From assembly GCA_900240875.1 (NCBI GenBank), contig OESE01000192.1:62001-126000 (forward strand): a DNA stretch of 64,000 nucleotides, written 5' to 3'. The notes under the pieces are model-generated. The model was not told where the DNA came from and made no database searches. It was given only the letters and a program-made list of their open reading frames with translations. Made by a program: the position numbers and the translations under genes. This DNA comes from Crithidia expoeki. Its lineage: Eukaryota; Euglenozoa; Kinetoplastea; Trypanosomatida; Trypanosomatidae. The first letter of the stretch is position 1. Every line of letters starts with the position of its first letter. Positions 10,952 to 21,900 of this stretch are shown in pieces.

Positions 10952-13108
10952 TTAATTTTGCACTTCAGTTTTTTTCTCAGACGCATTTTTCTTCGCCGAC
11001 GTAACCAGGCGGCGAGATATGACGTGGCTCTCCTTCACATCCTCGTGCACCGTGCGCTCCTTCTCCGGGAGGGCCTTGATGCGGTTGTTGTTGTAGCGGA
11101 CCCACTTCGAGTTCGCGTACTCCTCCTCGCGGATCTCCGGCAGCCTGTCGCGCGCCGCTTGCTCCGCCAACTGGTTCATCTTCTTGATAAACTCGTCCTC
11201 CTTACGCTTCCTCTCCTTCTCGATCTGCTCCTCGTTCGCGGCCCTCAGCGCGGCCGCGGTGGCCTCGTAGTCGTGCAACAGCATTTTCATCGAGTCGCGC
11301 ACCTTCTTCCTCTCCGTGTTGTCCAGCAGAGTCGGCGGAAGTGGGCGCCACGCGAAGTGCGAGAGTGTCTTTACCACTCTTTTGTACAGCTCGTTGCCCG
11401 TATAGTCAAAGATGCGGTACTGCGACGCCATCGTCTGCTCTTGGATCGACGAGACCCACACGGCGAAGAAGCGACCCGTTGGGTCCCACTCACAGTTCGT
11501 CGCATTAATGCCGCTCAGCTTGTTCTTGTCAGTGATCGTGTTGTTATCATGCAAGACAAAGAAGTGCAGGAGGGACTTGTCAAAGTTCGCCGCGGCGAGG
11601 CGGCCACCACGCGGGGCCCAGAAGAGATGCGTCGCCGACGTTGGCACTTCGTGTTGCACCTTCGGCCCCTGCTTGTCCATCATAAAGATCTGCAGCAGAC
11701 CAGTATCGCCGAGGCCGCTGCCGACGCCGTCCTTCTTCAGCAGTACCGCAAACTTATCACCACCCGTCTGCCAGGCAAAACGTGTGGGGCTGTAGCCGCG
11801 TTTGATGGAGAGGCGGGTAACTGGAATCTGGCGCTCCGCTATGTGGAAGAGGAAATACTCCGTCGGTCCCTTCGTCGAGGTCACCTTCACGCACAGGAAG
11901 GTACCAGCTGGGTGCCACAGCATGTCCAGGCGCGACGCTAGGAGGAAGTTGCGCTCATTCAACACGTGCTGCTCCACCTCACCATCTTCGTTCACCACCA
12001 TGTCCGCCACGACGGCCTTCCAGCCTTGGCTGGGGCCCAGATCGCACACATACGCCATCTGCGTGTCCACAACCGGGTTCCACTCAGCTTTGTAGAGACC
12101 GCGCACCGAAAATGTGTGTCCCGAGCTGCCATCACCCTTCAGCAGCTTCATCGTCTCAGACGGGTAGATGTTCAGCTGACCTTCCGGCACCGTCGCTGAG
12201 TCTGGCGCACGCACCGTCGTCTTGCACACAACGACAAGGGAGTCGTCCGCGCTAAAGCGCATCACGGGCCACAGGTCGTCACTGTGCAGGTCGAGATTGC
12301 CGATCGTGCGGATCTTCTTCGCGGTGCGGAGGTTAATAATGCTTATGTCCTTCGGTGTCTGCACGATGATGTACTTCTCACACGGGGATACCATGAAGGC
12401 ATTAACGTCGAGCGTGATCTCGAAATGAAGGCGCATGCTGCGGCCCGCCCACACACGCAGGCCCTTCTCATGCTGCGAGATGACCATCGAGCCGTAGGTC
12501 GACCACACCGGTAGCGGGCGGGGGACCGGGAGGGCGCCGCAGATCATGCCGGAGTTCAGCTTCTTGTTCGAACGGTCCACCTCTGACCAGCGGTTCAGCG
12601 GGTCCTCGCAGCTCAGTTTGCTGCGGCGGTACAGCTCCGGCTCGTTCTTCTCCCAGTTGAACCAGTACCACTCGCAGTCAAAGGATATACCTCCCTTCAC
12701 GAGGAACTGCGGGCGGGCCTCGGGGTCCTCTGCCATGTTGTGCACGAGCTCCGCCTCCTCCTCATCATCATCGGGTAGAGTCGGCGGCACGTAGTCGCCA
12801 AGGTCCTCCCGCGCCTCCTTCAGAGAGCTCCAGCGGTACGTAGTGAGGATAGACGTCTTTGTGAAGGGGAAACGGTTCAACTTTGCCAGCGCCGCCTCCG
12901 CCTGCTCCTCCGTCACGCAGGTGAGAATGGCACCCTTGACGAGGGCCGTCTCGCGGTCTTGCAGAAGCTGCAGATTCATTTGGTCATGGCCAAGCATTTC
13001 GGCGATGCGGCGGGAGAAGTGCCGCTTAAAGAGCTCACGCTTGTCCGGGGTGACGTTGTTGGGCAGTCCATCGATGAGGATGTGACGTCCAAAGTTGATA
13101 TCCGCCAT
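10952..13108 (-). CDS. EIF3B: Eukaryotic translation initiation factor 3 subunit B (eIF3b/Prt1)
   Basis: The start at 13108 (MADINFGRHILIDGLP) is chosen because homology begins there; 12 upstream codons are open. The 718-residue product has an N-terminal RRM-like domain (about residues 9-95, HILIDGLPNNVTPDKRELFK) and then a WD40-type beta-propeller. The propeller includes the family-typical CDWEPTGRF equivalent (CEWDPTGRFFAVWVSS), HLFWAPRGGRLAAANFD and FDYTGNELYKRVV. The C-terminus is helical and Lys/Glu-rich (ERKRKEDEFIKKMNQLAEQ). This is the scaffold subunit of eIF3 that contacts eIF3i and eIF3g in the cytoplasmic 43S complex. Its length matches metazoan and yeast homologues. Neighbours are mitochondrial genes in the same orientation. 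Identification is firm from motif order. Confidence 0.95.
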   Translation of the reverse strand: MADINFGRHILIDGLPNNVTPDKRELFKRHFSRRIAEMLGHDQMNLQLLQDRETALVKGAILTCVTEEQAEAALAKLNRFPFTKTSILTTYRWSSLKEAREDLGDYVPPTLPDDDEEEAELVHNMAEDPEARPQFLVKGGISFDCEWYWFNWEKNEPELYRRSKLSCEDPLNRWSEVDRSNKKLNSGMICGALPVPRPLPVWSTYGSMVISQHEKGLRVWAGRSMRLHFEITLDVNAFMVSPCEKYIIVQTPKDISIINLRTAKKIRTIGNLDLHSDDLWPVMRFSADDSLVVVCKTTVRAPDSATVPEGQLNIYPSETMKLLKGDGSSGHTFSVRGLYKAEWNPVVDTQMAYVCDLGPSQGWKAVVADMVVNEDGEVEQHVLNERNFLLASRLDMLWHPAGTFLCVKVTSTKGPTEYFLFHIAERQIPVTRLSIKRGYSPTRFAWQTGGDKFAVLLKKDGVGSGLGDTGLLQIFMMDKQGPKVQHEVPTSATHLFWAPRGGRLAAANFDKSLLHFFVLHDNNTITDKNKLSGINATNCEWDPTGRFFAVWVSSIQEQTMASQYRIFDYTGNELYKRVVKTLSHFAWRPLPPTLLDNTERKKVRDSMKMLLHDYEATAAALRAANEEQIEKERKRKEDEFIKKMNQLAEQAARDRLPEIREEEYANSKWVRYNNNRIKALPEKERTVHEDVKESHVISRRLVTSAKKNASEKKTEVQN

Positions 13109-13910
13109 TATGCTTGGGCGTGAGAGAGGACGGTTGTGGCACAAGAAGGAAATCGAATCGAAAAGATATAGAAAAGACCTGTCGAGGAAATCTCTTGAGG
13201 TTTAAAGGCTGACTTAAGGAAGCCTTGTGTGTTTGTGTGTGTGTGTCTGTGTTAGTTAAACTGTGCTATTTGCAGTGATTGAGCCGAGTTGGTCGCACGT
13301 GCTCAGAAGGAACTTGGCAGGAAAACAAACAAAACGCAGGCACGTGCGTGTTTGACATAATGAGAATCAAGAAGAAGGCACGTGCAGGGAGGGAAAGGGC
13401 GGAACGCGCGACGCTTGTTGTGGTGTTCTTGGCATTAACGTGAGCGTTGCCGTCCCTTGCGGGACATTCGTCGCATGCATCTCTTCATCTCATCATGTTC
13501 ACAAAAGACGTAGCAGGGGACGCCTTGGGATCTGGTCTCGGTGTACTTCACGTCAGCATGAGAGTTGCTTTGAGCCAAAAGTACCAATGGCTTCGAAGGA
13601 ACAACTGAGAAGGTCAGCGAGGCAGACCGTTAACAACAGGTAATTCAATTCTAGGCTTTCGCAGCACCTTTAATGCTGCGTCGTCCTGCTGTTCGCGTTG
13701 CTCATTTTTTTTTTTCGCTTACACTGAGGCGCCTTTCCTACGAGAAATACCTATCCACTAGAAAACAGAAGGCCAAAGACGACAACGAGATTTAACTCCG
13801 GAGGAATCACAGCGATCCGTCAACAGCGTGCGACACGTAAATGGGTAAGAGAGTAAGGAGAGTGATCAATATCAGCGTGGTAGGATACGTTGCTCCCCTT
13901 TTGCACTTCT
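13109..13910. other. Intergenic spacer
   Basis: The 0.8 kb spacer upstream of eIF3b contains a GT-rich tract around 13230-13253 and a T-run at 13705-13715 close to the end of the next gene. No gene is seen. Confidence 0.6.
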
Positions 13911-14123
13911 TTACTCGGCGCCACCCTCCGCCGCCACCTTCGCCTGCAGACGGTTCCAGATGTCCTTCTGGTTGTGACCGGCATTCCAGCGCTGGAAGGC
14001 GCCCTCGTACTCATAGAGGACGTACTTGTTGAAGAGGATCGGCACCGTCAGCACAATCGGGATGCGGATGAAGCCACGCGCGTACGTGTAGTTCAGCACG
14101 TTGGTCCAGAAGGGAAACGCCAT
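13911..14123 (-). CDS. Ubiquinol-cytochrome c reductase subunit 9-like (QCR9/UQCR10) small protein
   Basis: This 70-residue protein starts at the ATG at 14123 (MAFPFWTNVLNYTYARGFIR). It has one hydrophobic helix (about residues 20-34, IRIPIVLTVPILFNKYV), then an acidic/aromatic segment (YEYEGAFQRWNAGHNQKDIW) and a short Lys/Ala tail. Size, single N-terminal helix and the conserved pattern of an aromatic-rich segment ending in a 'W..I' type element match the QCR9/UQCR10 subunit of mitochondrial complex III. It lacks a cleavable presequence, as is usual for that subunit. A second mitochondrial gene follows upstream at 15151. The family call rests on length and pattern rather than strong identity. 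Confidence 0.65.
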   Translation of the reverse strand: MAFPFWTNVLNYTYARGFIRIPIVLTVPILFNKYVLYEYEGAFQRWNAGHNQKDIWNRLQAKVAAEGGAE

Positions 14124-15150
14124 CTTTACAGTGAAGAGGTGTGTGGGTATTCTTCTTTGGGTAATATTGTGTTCTAAAGAACTTTAAACGCGGGTTGCAC
14201 GGGGCGTGAAAGTCACTGAAATCGGGCTTGCTACTATTTCTGTTATTATTATAGTTGACGACAACGGAAGAGATCAAGAGAAAGCGGGAAGAGGAAAACT
14301 CATAGCTAGTTTCCTTTTTTAAGTCGGGGAAAGACTCCTCAGTTGTCAACCCCGCCGTCCCGTGATCGATTCAACAAGCACAAGCATCAGGTCTCTGCGG
14401 TACGATCTGCGCCTGTAGTCGGCACATGAAAACTGCCATCAGCAGTTTACGAAAGCAAGCAAGGATACATAAAACAGTCAGTGCGCTTAAGCGAGAGTGT
14501 TATCAGGTGCCTTTTTTTTTTCTTTGAGGGGGGTGCGGGAGCAATGACAGCTGTTAGCATCACAGCATTGCGTTTGCGTTTCGGAGCCACGCTTTCTTGA
14601 CTCAGACGCTTGACATTCTTAAACGCTCAATGAGAATGCTTCGCATGTGTTCATATATATATATATATATATATATATACGACTGAAAATGAGGGCGGTC
14701 AGCATCGCTCATTCAATAATTCAGTTGCGGCGTCTGCGTACGTGTGTTGCTTAATTGGTTTCCACACGGGTCTGTTCCCTCTTCTACGAAAAGCAAGTTG
14801 GTGACGGCGCGGTGGGCAACAAAAAGTACTGCAGTTTGGAGGAGGAAGCACAAAAAGACTCGATGGCGACGCAGAAGAAGGGTAAGAATATCGAAAACGA
14901 GAACAACACGCGCCAACTTGGGTATTATCAGCTGGGGAACTGAAGTAGAAAAGCAGCTGCAACAGCCAAGGTAAAAACCGGTAGTTGTGACCTAATAACA
15001 GCAAACCGCCAGAGTGCGCTCTACAGCAAGTCGGAGAGAACAGCGTAACAAACAGTAGAAACAACCAAGCCTTCAACGGATCGTCCGCGCCGCCTGTCAA
15101 GCCGCAGAAACTCGCAGAGAAGCGCACATTTTTTTTTCCTCATTTTCATT
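14124..15150. other. Intergenic spacer with AT microsatellite
   Basis: About 1 kb between two mitochondrial protein genes. It contains a T-run near 14511-14521 and the (AT)13 tract listed separately. The minus-strand frame at 14699-15127 is Ser/Phe/Leu/Cys-rich and looks like chance translation of pyrimidine-rich DNA. Confidence 0.6.
14653..14678. repeat. (AT)13 dinucleotide repeat
   Basis: A perfect AT tract of 13 units lies in the spacer between the QCR9-like and ferredoxin-like genes. It is the only AT microsatellite of this length in the window; the others are GT/CA. Confidence 0.95.
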
Positions 15151-16095
15151 TTAGACGTAAGTGGCCCACATCTCCGGCTTCGTGTGGTAGCCGTCCTTGC
15201 GACGGTAGTTTGAGTACTTGGCCTTCATAATGTCCTGGTACCCAGTGGCCCACAGCATATCCCACGTGATCGGGAAGTCAATCAGCGTCGGCTCTTCAAC
15301 GATCGGTGCCCACGGCTCGATCTTCTTGCTGCGTGCACCGTGAATCGTACCTTGGTCATCCACCAGGCCCCAGTCTGACACGGACTCACGCAACGCACGT
15401 GTCCACAGCTGCTTCAGCGCAAAGACCGCACCGTCCAGCTCCTCCGTAACAGGAATCTGGCAGCTAAAGCGCGTGTTAAAGGTGATGTCTGGCCGGTCCG
15501 TCGCTCGCCACGTCGTCAGCGACGTGTACTCCCACCGGTTTGGCGGCAGGAGGCGGTCTAATGTTTCGATGTCCACATTCACCAAGCAGCCGTCGCCGTG
15601 ATTCCAGTCAGAGCAGTCCGGGTTATTGCACTTTCCCCAGTGAGTAGCGTGACCGTGGCACATGCCAGAGCCGTCAATGAGGGTGTTCAGCGTCACGTCG
15701 GGCATCGGGTAGGTGCGGAAGTGAAATGGGTGTCCGTCAAAATTGATCACGGTGATGTTAATGAGCTTCGTTTTGGATTCGCTCTCATAGATTTTGCCGT
15801 CGACAGCGTACTTCTGGCTGAGACGTCGAGCGATACTCTTCTCGGGAAGCACGCCAGAACGGCGAGCCTCACGCAAATTTAACTTCTCCGCCATAATTTC
15901 GCCTTTCTTCAGCGGCTGCTGCAGACAGTTGCGGTGAGAGATGTACCAGCGGCCGCGCTTCTGCGTCTCGGCGAGTTCCTCAATTTCGTTGTACATGTGC
16001 GGAATGATGCGGTACTGACGTGCGCCGCTGGTGAGCGCCGCAACGCTGGCCGTCGCAATCATGGCGGTGGCGCGAGAAGGAGCTGCACGAAACAT
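15151..16095 (-). CDS. Mitochondrial protein with a divergent [2Fe-2S] ferredoxin-like domain
   Basis: The ATG at 16095 gives 314 residues. Residues 1-30 (MFRAAPSRATAMIATASVAA and on) resemble a mitochondrial presequence. Residues 112-228 align by eye with the adrenodoxin fold. INITVINFDGHPFHF matches the first beta hairpin, DGSGMC (C146) the first ligand, DGCLVNV (C170) the 'TCHLIF' segment, and NTRFSCQIPVTEELDGAVF (C212) the final 'RLGCQI' segment. Between C146 and C170 there is a longer loop with C156, C161 and several His (HGHATHWGKCNNPDC), so a mononuclear Fe/Zn site is possible instead of a 2Fe-2S cluster. The C-terminal 80 residues are unique and end in aromatic-rich sequence. A ferredoxin-like complex I subunit exists in plants and some protists; this could be its counterpart, but that is inference. 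Confidence 0.7.
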   Translation of the reverse strand: MFRAAPSRATAMIATASVAALTSGARQYRIIPHMYNEIEELAETQKRGRWYISHRNCLQQPLKKGEIMAEKLNLREARRSGVLPEKSIARRLSQKYAVDGKIYESESKTKLINITVINFDGHPFHFRTYPMPDVTLNTLIDGSGMCHGHATHWGKCNNPDCSDWNHGDGCLVNVDIETLDRLLPPNRWEYTSLTTWRATDRPDITFNTRFSCQIPVTEELDGAVFALKQLWTRALRESVSDWGLVDDQGTIHGARSKKIEPWAPIVEEPTLIDFPITWDMLWATGYQDIMKAKYSNYRRKDGYHTKPEMWATYV

Positions 16096-16895
16096 GGTTT
16101 CCTTTTGGTTTTGTGTAGGACCGCTAAAAGGCAACAGTGTGCTACACTAAGCGTAAGCGTCGCACTTGCTATTTTTTTTCCCTTTTCCTTTGTCTATGAA
16201 CGGACGCTAAATGTAAAGATCGGTACTCTAGCTAAACGAGGCTAATCACACCACGGGGGAGAAATGACTACTACGTATCACGGGTAGAGAAAACAGAAGG
16301 CTGTTGTTTGGGTAGCAGGTGCTCTGACAGAAAGACTCTTGCCAGGCAGATTTAAAGTCTGCTTCAGTGTGTGTGTGTGTGTGTGTGTGTGTGTTTCCTG
16401 AACTTAATTTTAGTCGTGTGCAATGTGCCCTAGTGGAGAGAGTGCAAAGACGGAAGCGTAAGTGTAGAAGCAAAGAGCAGCGTGTGTGGGCACACACCTA
16501 TAACTGTAGATGTACGTACGCACTCCCAAGGAACAGAACAAAAGCGCCGTACAACAGCCAACAAACCAGTAGACGGGGACGCTCTAGGATTCCCGAATAG
16601 GGTCAAGAAAGTACAAGAGCTGACAAGCGAAATGGAAGCTACGCAGCCGAGAAGCATTACTCGTGTTGGTCGTTTGTTATGGACGAAAGCACTTTTGCAA
16701 CGCGAAATACCAACGTATCGTTAAGTGGGCGTACCACTTGAACAAGAAGCAAAGAGCGGCGTGTTTTTTTTTTTGCAGTTCAGCAACACACCATTTCGTA
16801 ATGAGAGCCTGATAATATTGCAACCGCGAGCGTTCTGCTTGATAGCAAGTCGACTGTAGGAGAAGGAGTATTTATACCCACATACTTCCCCTTCG
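16096..16895. other. Intergenic spacer with GT microsatellite
   Basis: The 0.8 kb spacer between the ferredoxin-like and OSCP1 genes contains the (GT)14 repeat at 16367-16394 and scattered purine-rich plus-strand tracts. No gene is seen. Confidence 0.6.
16367..16394. repeat. (GT)14 dinucleotide repeat
   Basis: A perfect GT tract on the plus strand, CA on the transcribed sense strand, lies in an intergenic region. Confidence 0.95.
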
Positions 16896-18275
16896 TCAGA
16901 TCTCATCCAGAATGTCCAGCAGGTCGCTGACACCGTTACTCACCGCTGTAGGCGAAGCACCGCCGTTCTGCGTACCGTCCTTCTTTGAATCTTCGAAATC
17001 ATTCATAATACCAAGCAGCTTTCTGTTCTGCTCTTGCACCGTACTCAGGCTCATGCGGCTCACCGGCACAGCAGCGACCACTGAAGGCGTCGAGGACGAC
17101 TGCGGTGCTGAGTGTGGCTGTGGGACCGTAGACGCAGGTTGCTCGGCAGGCACCGTTGTCGTTGCTTGTGCTGCCGTCTGAGGCACCGCAGGCTCATCGA
17201 AGAGCTCCAACTCAAAGGTGTGCACGCCCGGTGCGCGATTTGCCGCACCAGTAATCATCGCCAAGTAGCTCAGCTCTGCGTCGTAGGCCTGCTGCCGCTT
17301 CGCTTGCGTCAAGGCGTCAGCGCTGGTTGCCGATATCGGCCCACCAATCACGCAATCGTCGGTGGTGTTATTCGTGCTGTTCGCTTTCTTAGAGGAACGC
17401 GGTGGCGACGGCATCTCACGTGTTTGTCTCCCCAAAGGATCTGAAAACCCGCCAGCCGCAGCCGCACTTGTAGGAGAAGCTGTGGGTGTGGATCCTGCGT
17501 ACATGTCAAAGCCGTTCGTCGTCATGCGAGTTGCGGGGTTGGTCGGGTCCCACTGATTGAGTGGGATTGTAGGCGGGTACGGCAGTTGAGCGTCCGGGTG
17601 GTCGAAGCGCCCTTCCACCGACACAGAGGGCGAAGTAGAGGTAGTAAAAAAACGGATCACTCCCGGCGGTGGACACGCCGGCGATGGCGAGAGGTACGTG
17701 TCTTTAGGAATGTAAAAAGCACCTGTCGAAGCGCTCTGAACGTTGTTTTCCAAGAAGACGGACACACGCACGTGTCGGCCGCCAAAAAAGTTCAGCAGCG
17801 AACGCCGCACATTTGCCCAATCCCCGACGCTGAAGGCTGCGGCCAGGCTGTGCACCCGCTCCGTTGTCTTTCTCACCAGCGGCTGCACCAAAGAAGGCAC
17901 TAACCTGAGCACGGAATCGAGGTGGTTCAGCGTCAGCTCGAATAGCTCCAGAGGATGCCGCAGCGTCAGGATTTGGTACTTCACCGTCATAAACACCAAG
18001 TCGTACAGCTTCTTCATCGAGTTCTCGCTGAGGTGCATGACAGAGCTGTTAGACAGGACAGAAAAGACCTGCATGACGGAGGCGGGTGTGTACAACGGCT
18101 GCGGAGTGAAGAGTTCCGAAACGAAGGCGTCACTGAAGAGGTTCGAGCCGATGTCGCACATCACGCCTTCGGCCTTGTCGGGTGAAACCGCCTGTGCGCG
18201 CAAGCGCGAATGCAGAACGAAGATCATCTCAACTCCGAGATTGAGCATCAAGAAGGGCATGTCGTGCCGCGCCAT
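16896..18275 (-). CDS. OSCP1: OSCP1 homologue (organic solute carrier partner 1 / NOR1)
   Basis: The start at 18275 (MARHDMPFLMLNLGVEMIFV) aligns with the human OSCP1 start 'LPLLFLNLGGEMLYIL'; 53 upstream open codons are excluded. The 459-residue protein keeps the family order: N-terminal LRAQ segment, FVSELFTPQPLYTPA, the helical core (KKLYDLVFMTVKYQILTLRH, LTLNHLDSVL), then LLNFFGGRHVRVSVFLENNV. It ends in the same acidic terminus (DLLDILDEI versus LLAMMDEL in human). OSCP1 is conserved in ciliated organisms and linked to ciliary or flagellar biology, which fits a flagellate. The middle is expanded by Ser/Thr/Pro/Ala-rich low-complexity sequence (residues about 240-420). Identification is firm; the exact role is not settled in the family. 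Confidence 0.92.
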   Translation of the reverse strand: MARHDMPFLMLNLGVEMIFVLHSRLRAQAVSPDKAEGVMCDIGSNLFSDAFVSELFTPQPLYTPASVMQVFSVLSNSSVMHLSENSMKKLYDLVFMTVKYQILTLRHPLELFELTLNHLDSVLRLVPSLVQPLVRKTTERVHSLAAAFSVGDWANVRRSLLNFFGGRHVRVSVFLENNVQSASTGAFYIPKDTYLSPSPACPPPGVIRFFTTSTSPSVSVEGRFDHPDAQLPYPPTIPLNQWDPTNPATRMTTNGFDMYAGSTPTASPTSAAAAGGFSDPLGRQTREMPSPPRSSKKANSTNNTTDDCVIGGPISATSADALTQAKRQQAYDAELSYLAMITGAANRAPGVHTFELELFDEPAVPQTAAQATTTVPAEQPASTVPQPHSAPQSSSTPSVVAAVPVSRMSLSTVQEQNRKLLGIMNDFEDSKKDGTQNGGASPTAVSNGVSDLLDILDEI

Positions 18276-18977
18276 TTTTCTTTTACTTTTGCAAAGCGGG
18301 TCGGTATTACGAACCTGAATGTAATCGAGTGCTAACGTTTGATTTTGCAGCAGCAATGAATCTAAGGTTGTACGAGGGCACCTGAAGTGGCGGGGGGTAA
18401 GGAAGCGAAGAGAACAGAAAACAGTAGTCAACATCCTTTCTGGAAGGTGATAGAAGGCATGCAGAAAGACACGATTGAAAACCCCAATTCCAAAGGTTGT
18501 TTTCTCTCTTTTGGTCGCTTAGCATTACGAAGTGGTTTCACGCACAACAACACATATTCTTTGAGCACCGAGACCATGGTAGGAACCTGATGCAGACTAG
18601 AAGAAAGCAGGAGGCGGCACAACTGGTAAAGACGACCCTTTCTCATTCTTGTTGCCTAGTCCAATTATCAAGAGCTTAGCCAGATACTTAACGAATTAGT
18701 CGACAAACGGAAAAAGAAGAAGTCATTTATACTTGAGTTAGTCGAAAGCACAATTAAGGGGCACCATAACGTGTAACGCCAGACGCGCACCTCCCAAAAC
18801 AACAACAGCAATGTATAGACACTCAGCCACATCCTCAAATGGAAAGTTCCCTTCTTCCAACATTAGTTTAACCGCATGAACAAATGAAAAACCCAACTAG
18901 CACATTTAGCAACGCACCCATCATCTTCACAACAGCATCCTTTTTCAGTTTGCTGTAGTATGAAACTCACACTGTCC
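18276..18977. other. Intergenic spacer
   Basis: The 0.7 kb spacer between the OSCP1 and NAT10 genes shows no repeats of note and no coding frame that stands out on either strand. Confidence 0.6.
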
Positions 18978-21900
18978 TTAGCGGTGGCGCGAGGACTTGC
19001 CCTTGGGGCGGTAAAACACGTCCTGCAGACTCTCCCGTCCACGCGACGGGGCGGCGGCGTTGCCAACGACGGACTTCGCTGTGTCGCGTAGCAGCGTCGT
19101 GTCCACCGAGACATGCGCCTTAACCTTGCGAGCAACCTTCAGCCCTTTCAAGTTGCCCTCGCTGTCGTAAATCTCCTCTTTGTCCTCTTCATCTTCCTCC
19201 GCTGCTGAGGCATCATTGGTGTTGCTGTTAGCAGTGGTTGCACCGCTGGCTTCGTCCTCCCCATCTGCACGTGGACGTTTCGCACTTTCATTGAACACCT
19301 TACCCCCCGCTGTGGGGGCTGCGGTCGCCTTCTTAGCGATCTTCTGCAGGTTCGCTAGATGCTCTGACAGGCGAGACAGAGCTTTGAGAAACAGTGCACG
19401 CAGCTGCTGCGGCGACACACCCGAAAAGGCAGGTTGCGACGCCAGATGCTCAATTGTCTGACACTGCAGGCCCACCGCCAGTAGCACCGCGGCCTGCGCG
19501 TGGGAGAGCACAACACCATTCGTGCCGTCTGGCGCACGGAAGAGACGCTTGCCAAAGTACAGCTTCGCCAGCGTCGGGACGAGGTCCAGCACATTGCCGC
19601 CCTCAATAAACGTTGTCGACACTAATCGCAGACGTTGCAAATCGGAAGGAGTCAGAACAGCACTAATGTCGTTCTGTGTAGCCTGAGGGACGCCGTCCAC
19701 ACGGACAAGCTGCTGCGCCACATCCGCCAAGTCCGTCGACGCAGACAGCTTGTGAGGGTCGTGCGCCTCCAAGTCACTCACAAGGCTCAACGCCAGCTCC
19801 GTCGGCAGGTGACGAAAGGGCATGGACAGAAGCGAGAGCAAGCGATGTTGGAACTCCCGTTGCAGCGGACGCACGTCGAAGCCCATAGGACGCACCATGA
19901 CGCAACTGTGCTCGCCCGTCAGCTCGTTTGCGGCCTGGCGCACGTAGAGCGGGATGTAGCCGGCCTTCTTCCAGAAGTTCAGCAGCTCTATTGTGAGACC
20001 GAAGCTGACGCCAAGGTAGTCGACGAGCTCGTACGGCCTTTCAATAAGGGGGGTGAGGAGACTCGTCGTCTGCGAGCGCGGTGTCAGCAGGGCCGAAGGC
20101 GAGACGGCCACATCGCCCTCCTCATGATCTGCACTCTCCTTTTCCTTCCCCTCCGTCTTTTTCGAATTCGACTTCTCTCCACCCTTCGTGGACGGCGCGG
20201 CGGTGAGCGAGATGGCCCCGCTGTAGTACTGCTGCAGGAGCATCAGCGCACGGGAGCCGTATCCGGCACGCGGCAACGCCGGGTTGGTAGCGATGCGCAC
20301 AATACGGAGTCCTGCCAGCTTCGCAAAACCCTCCTCCAGGTAGTACTGGGACAGCGTGTAGGGGATGAGGTCACCCGAGGGCCGCAGGCCGTGGCTGAGG
20401 TGGCTTTTAATGCTCTGCGCACTCACCTGCCCCTCCTCACATGCGTGAATAACACAGTAGATGTCAGGAACACCGCCCGGAGAAGAAAGAGAACTCTTCC
20501 CCGTAGGCGCCGTTGCTTTGGTTGTTGCATGGTCTTCCACACTTTCGGCGCACAGCACAAACAAGTGGTGCCCCGGTGCATCAGACAGCAGTTGTAAATC
20601 ATTCGGCTGATTCTTGTAGTGCGCCGCTACAAGCAGCGACTGAATGCGCTGAAGCAGCTCCTCGGCTAGCGGATGGTAGGAAAAGAGGGCGTCACGGTTG
20701 ACGTAGAAGAGTTCGCATGTGCTGGGGTGCGGCGAGGTGGTCAACTGCGTGTTCTCCATTGTCGCCTCGAGGCACAGCAGCTTGTTCAGCCACTTCTCCA
20801 CCGGGTCGTTCGGGCCGTAGCGGATCGGGTCCGCCATAGATATCTCCTTCAACTGACGCGCGTCTTTCCCCGCATTGCCGCTGCTGCGGCGCATGTCTGC
20901 AACGAGCTTCATGGACAAGCTCCGCCCCGTGCCCTCGTAACCCGAGACGGTCGAGCTAAGAATGACAAGGTAAGGGCCAAGGATCTTCTTCACCAGCGTC
21001 AGCGGCAGTGCAGCCGCCTCATCAATCACGACTACCTCCGCCTGCGCAAACTTCGCCGTGTCGGTGGCAGATACAAATTGAACCGTCTGGCGGTGTTCAC
21101 GGAAGACGTTGATGCGAATAAGGCACTTCGCAAACTCCTCACTCACGCCTTGCAGTGCCTCGAAGTCGGTCCGCTCGCGGTAGCCAAGCTCTTTCAGCCC
21201 GCGAACCGCAAATTCAAAAAGCGTCTGCACGTTTTCAGGAGTGGGAGCGGTGCACATGATATTGCTGTAGCCCTGAGCCACCGCTCCTGCAATTGTCATA
21301 CCAAGCGCTGCAGACTTACCGCGGCCACGGCCGGCCGTCACCACGCACGTCGAGTCCAGGCGCTTCTCCATGACGGTCTGCATCAGTGATAACACCGTCT
21401 TCGCCTGGTCCATCGTCTGGCACAGCTGCACCAACGGACCGACGTCAGCGCTCGCCTTCAACTTATCCTTCACGTTGTTTAAATCCACCTCGTGCTGCAA
21501 ACGGCCCTGTACCGCCAAGTCCGCGTCGTAGGCATCGTTCTTGCGGCTCTTTCCGTAGGATTTCATCTTCTGGGTGATGGGCAGCACATTCAGATCATCA
21601 TCGACGCACATCGCCGTGTCGCAGTCGGTCAGGGAGAGCAAGAAGCGCTCGTTGAAGCGCGGCACCACGTCCTTCTGCGCCTCGGTACGGTAGCGTGCAT
21701 GAACGTCCATGGCAATCGTGTAGAGCTGCTTCAGCGAACGCATCGCACGGAACATGATGACAATCAAGCCGCCGCCCTTCACCGTCTCCATGGTGCGGGC
21801 CAACGTGTTTGGGTTAATCGCCTCAAAGTCCTGCAGTACCGCCATGCCGAAGGTCTGCCCAAGAATCTTGTGCGTCTCCTTGTACTTGCAGAAGCGGATG

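Noticed and set aside
10946-11941. A 331-codon plus-strand frame
   Set aside because: It is antisense to the eIF3b C-terminal half, whose domains are clear.
14653-14678. AT tract considered as an origin or centromere-like element
   Set aside because: It is an isolated 26-base microsatellite with no surrounding extended AT-rich structure.
16367-16394. GT tracts considered as a CRISPR-like or regulatory array
   Set aside because: They are simple dinucleotide microsatellites without spacers; common in trypanosomatid untranslated regions.
19635-20597. A 320-codon plus-strand frame opposite NAT10
   Set aside because: It is an antisense shadow of the strongly conserved NAT10 coding sequence.
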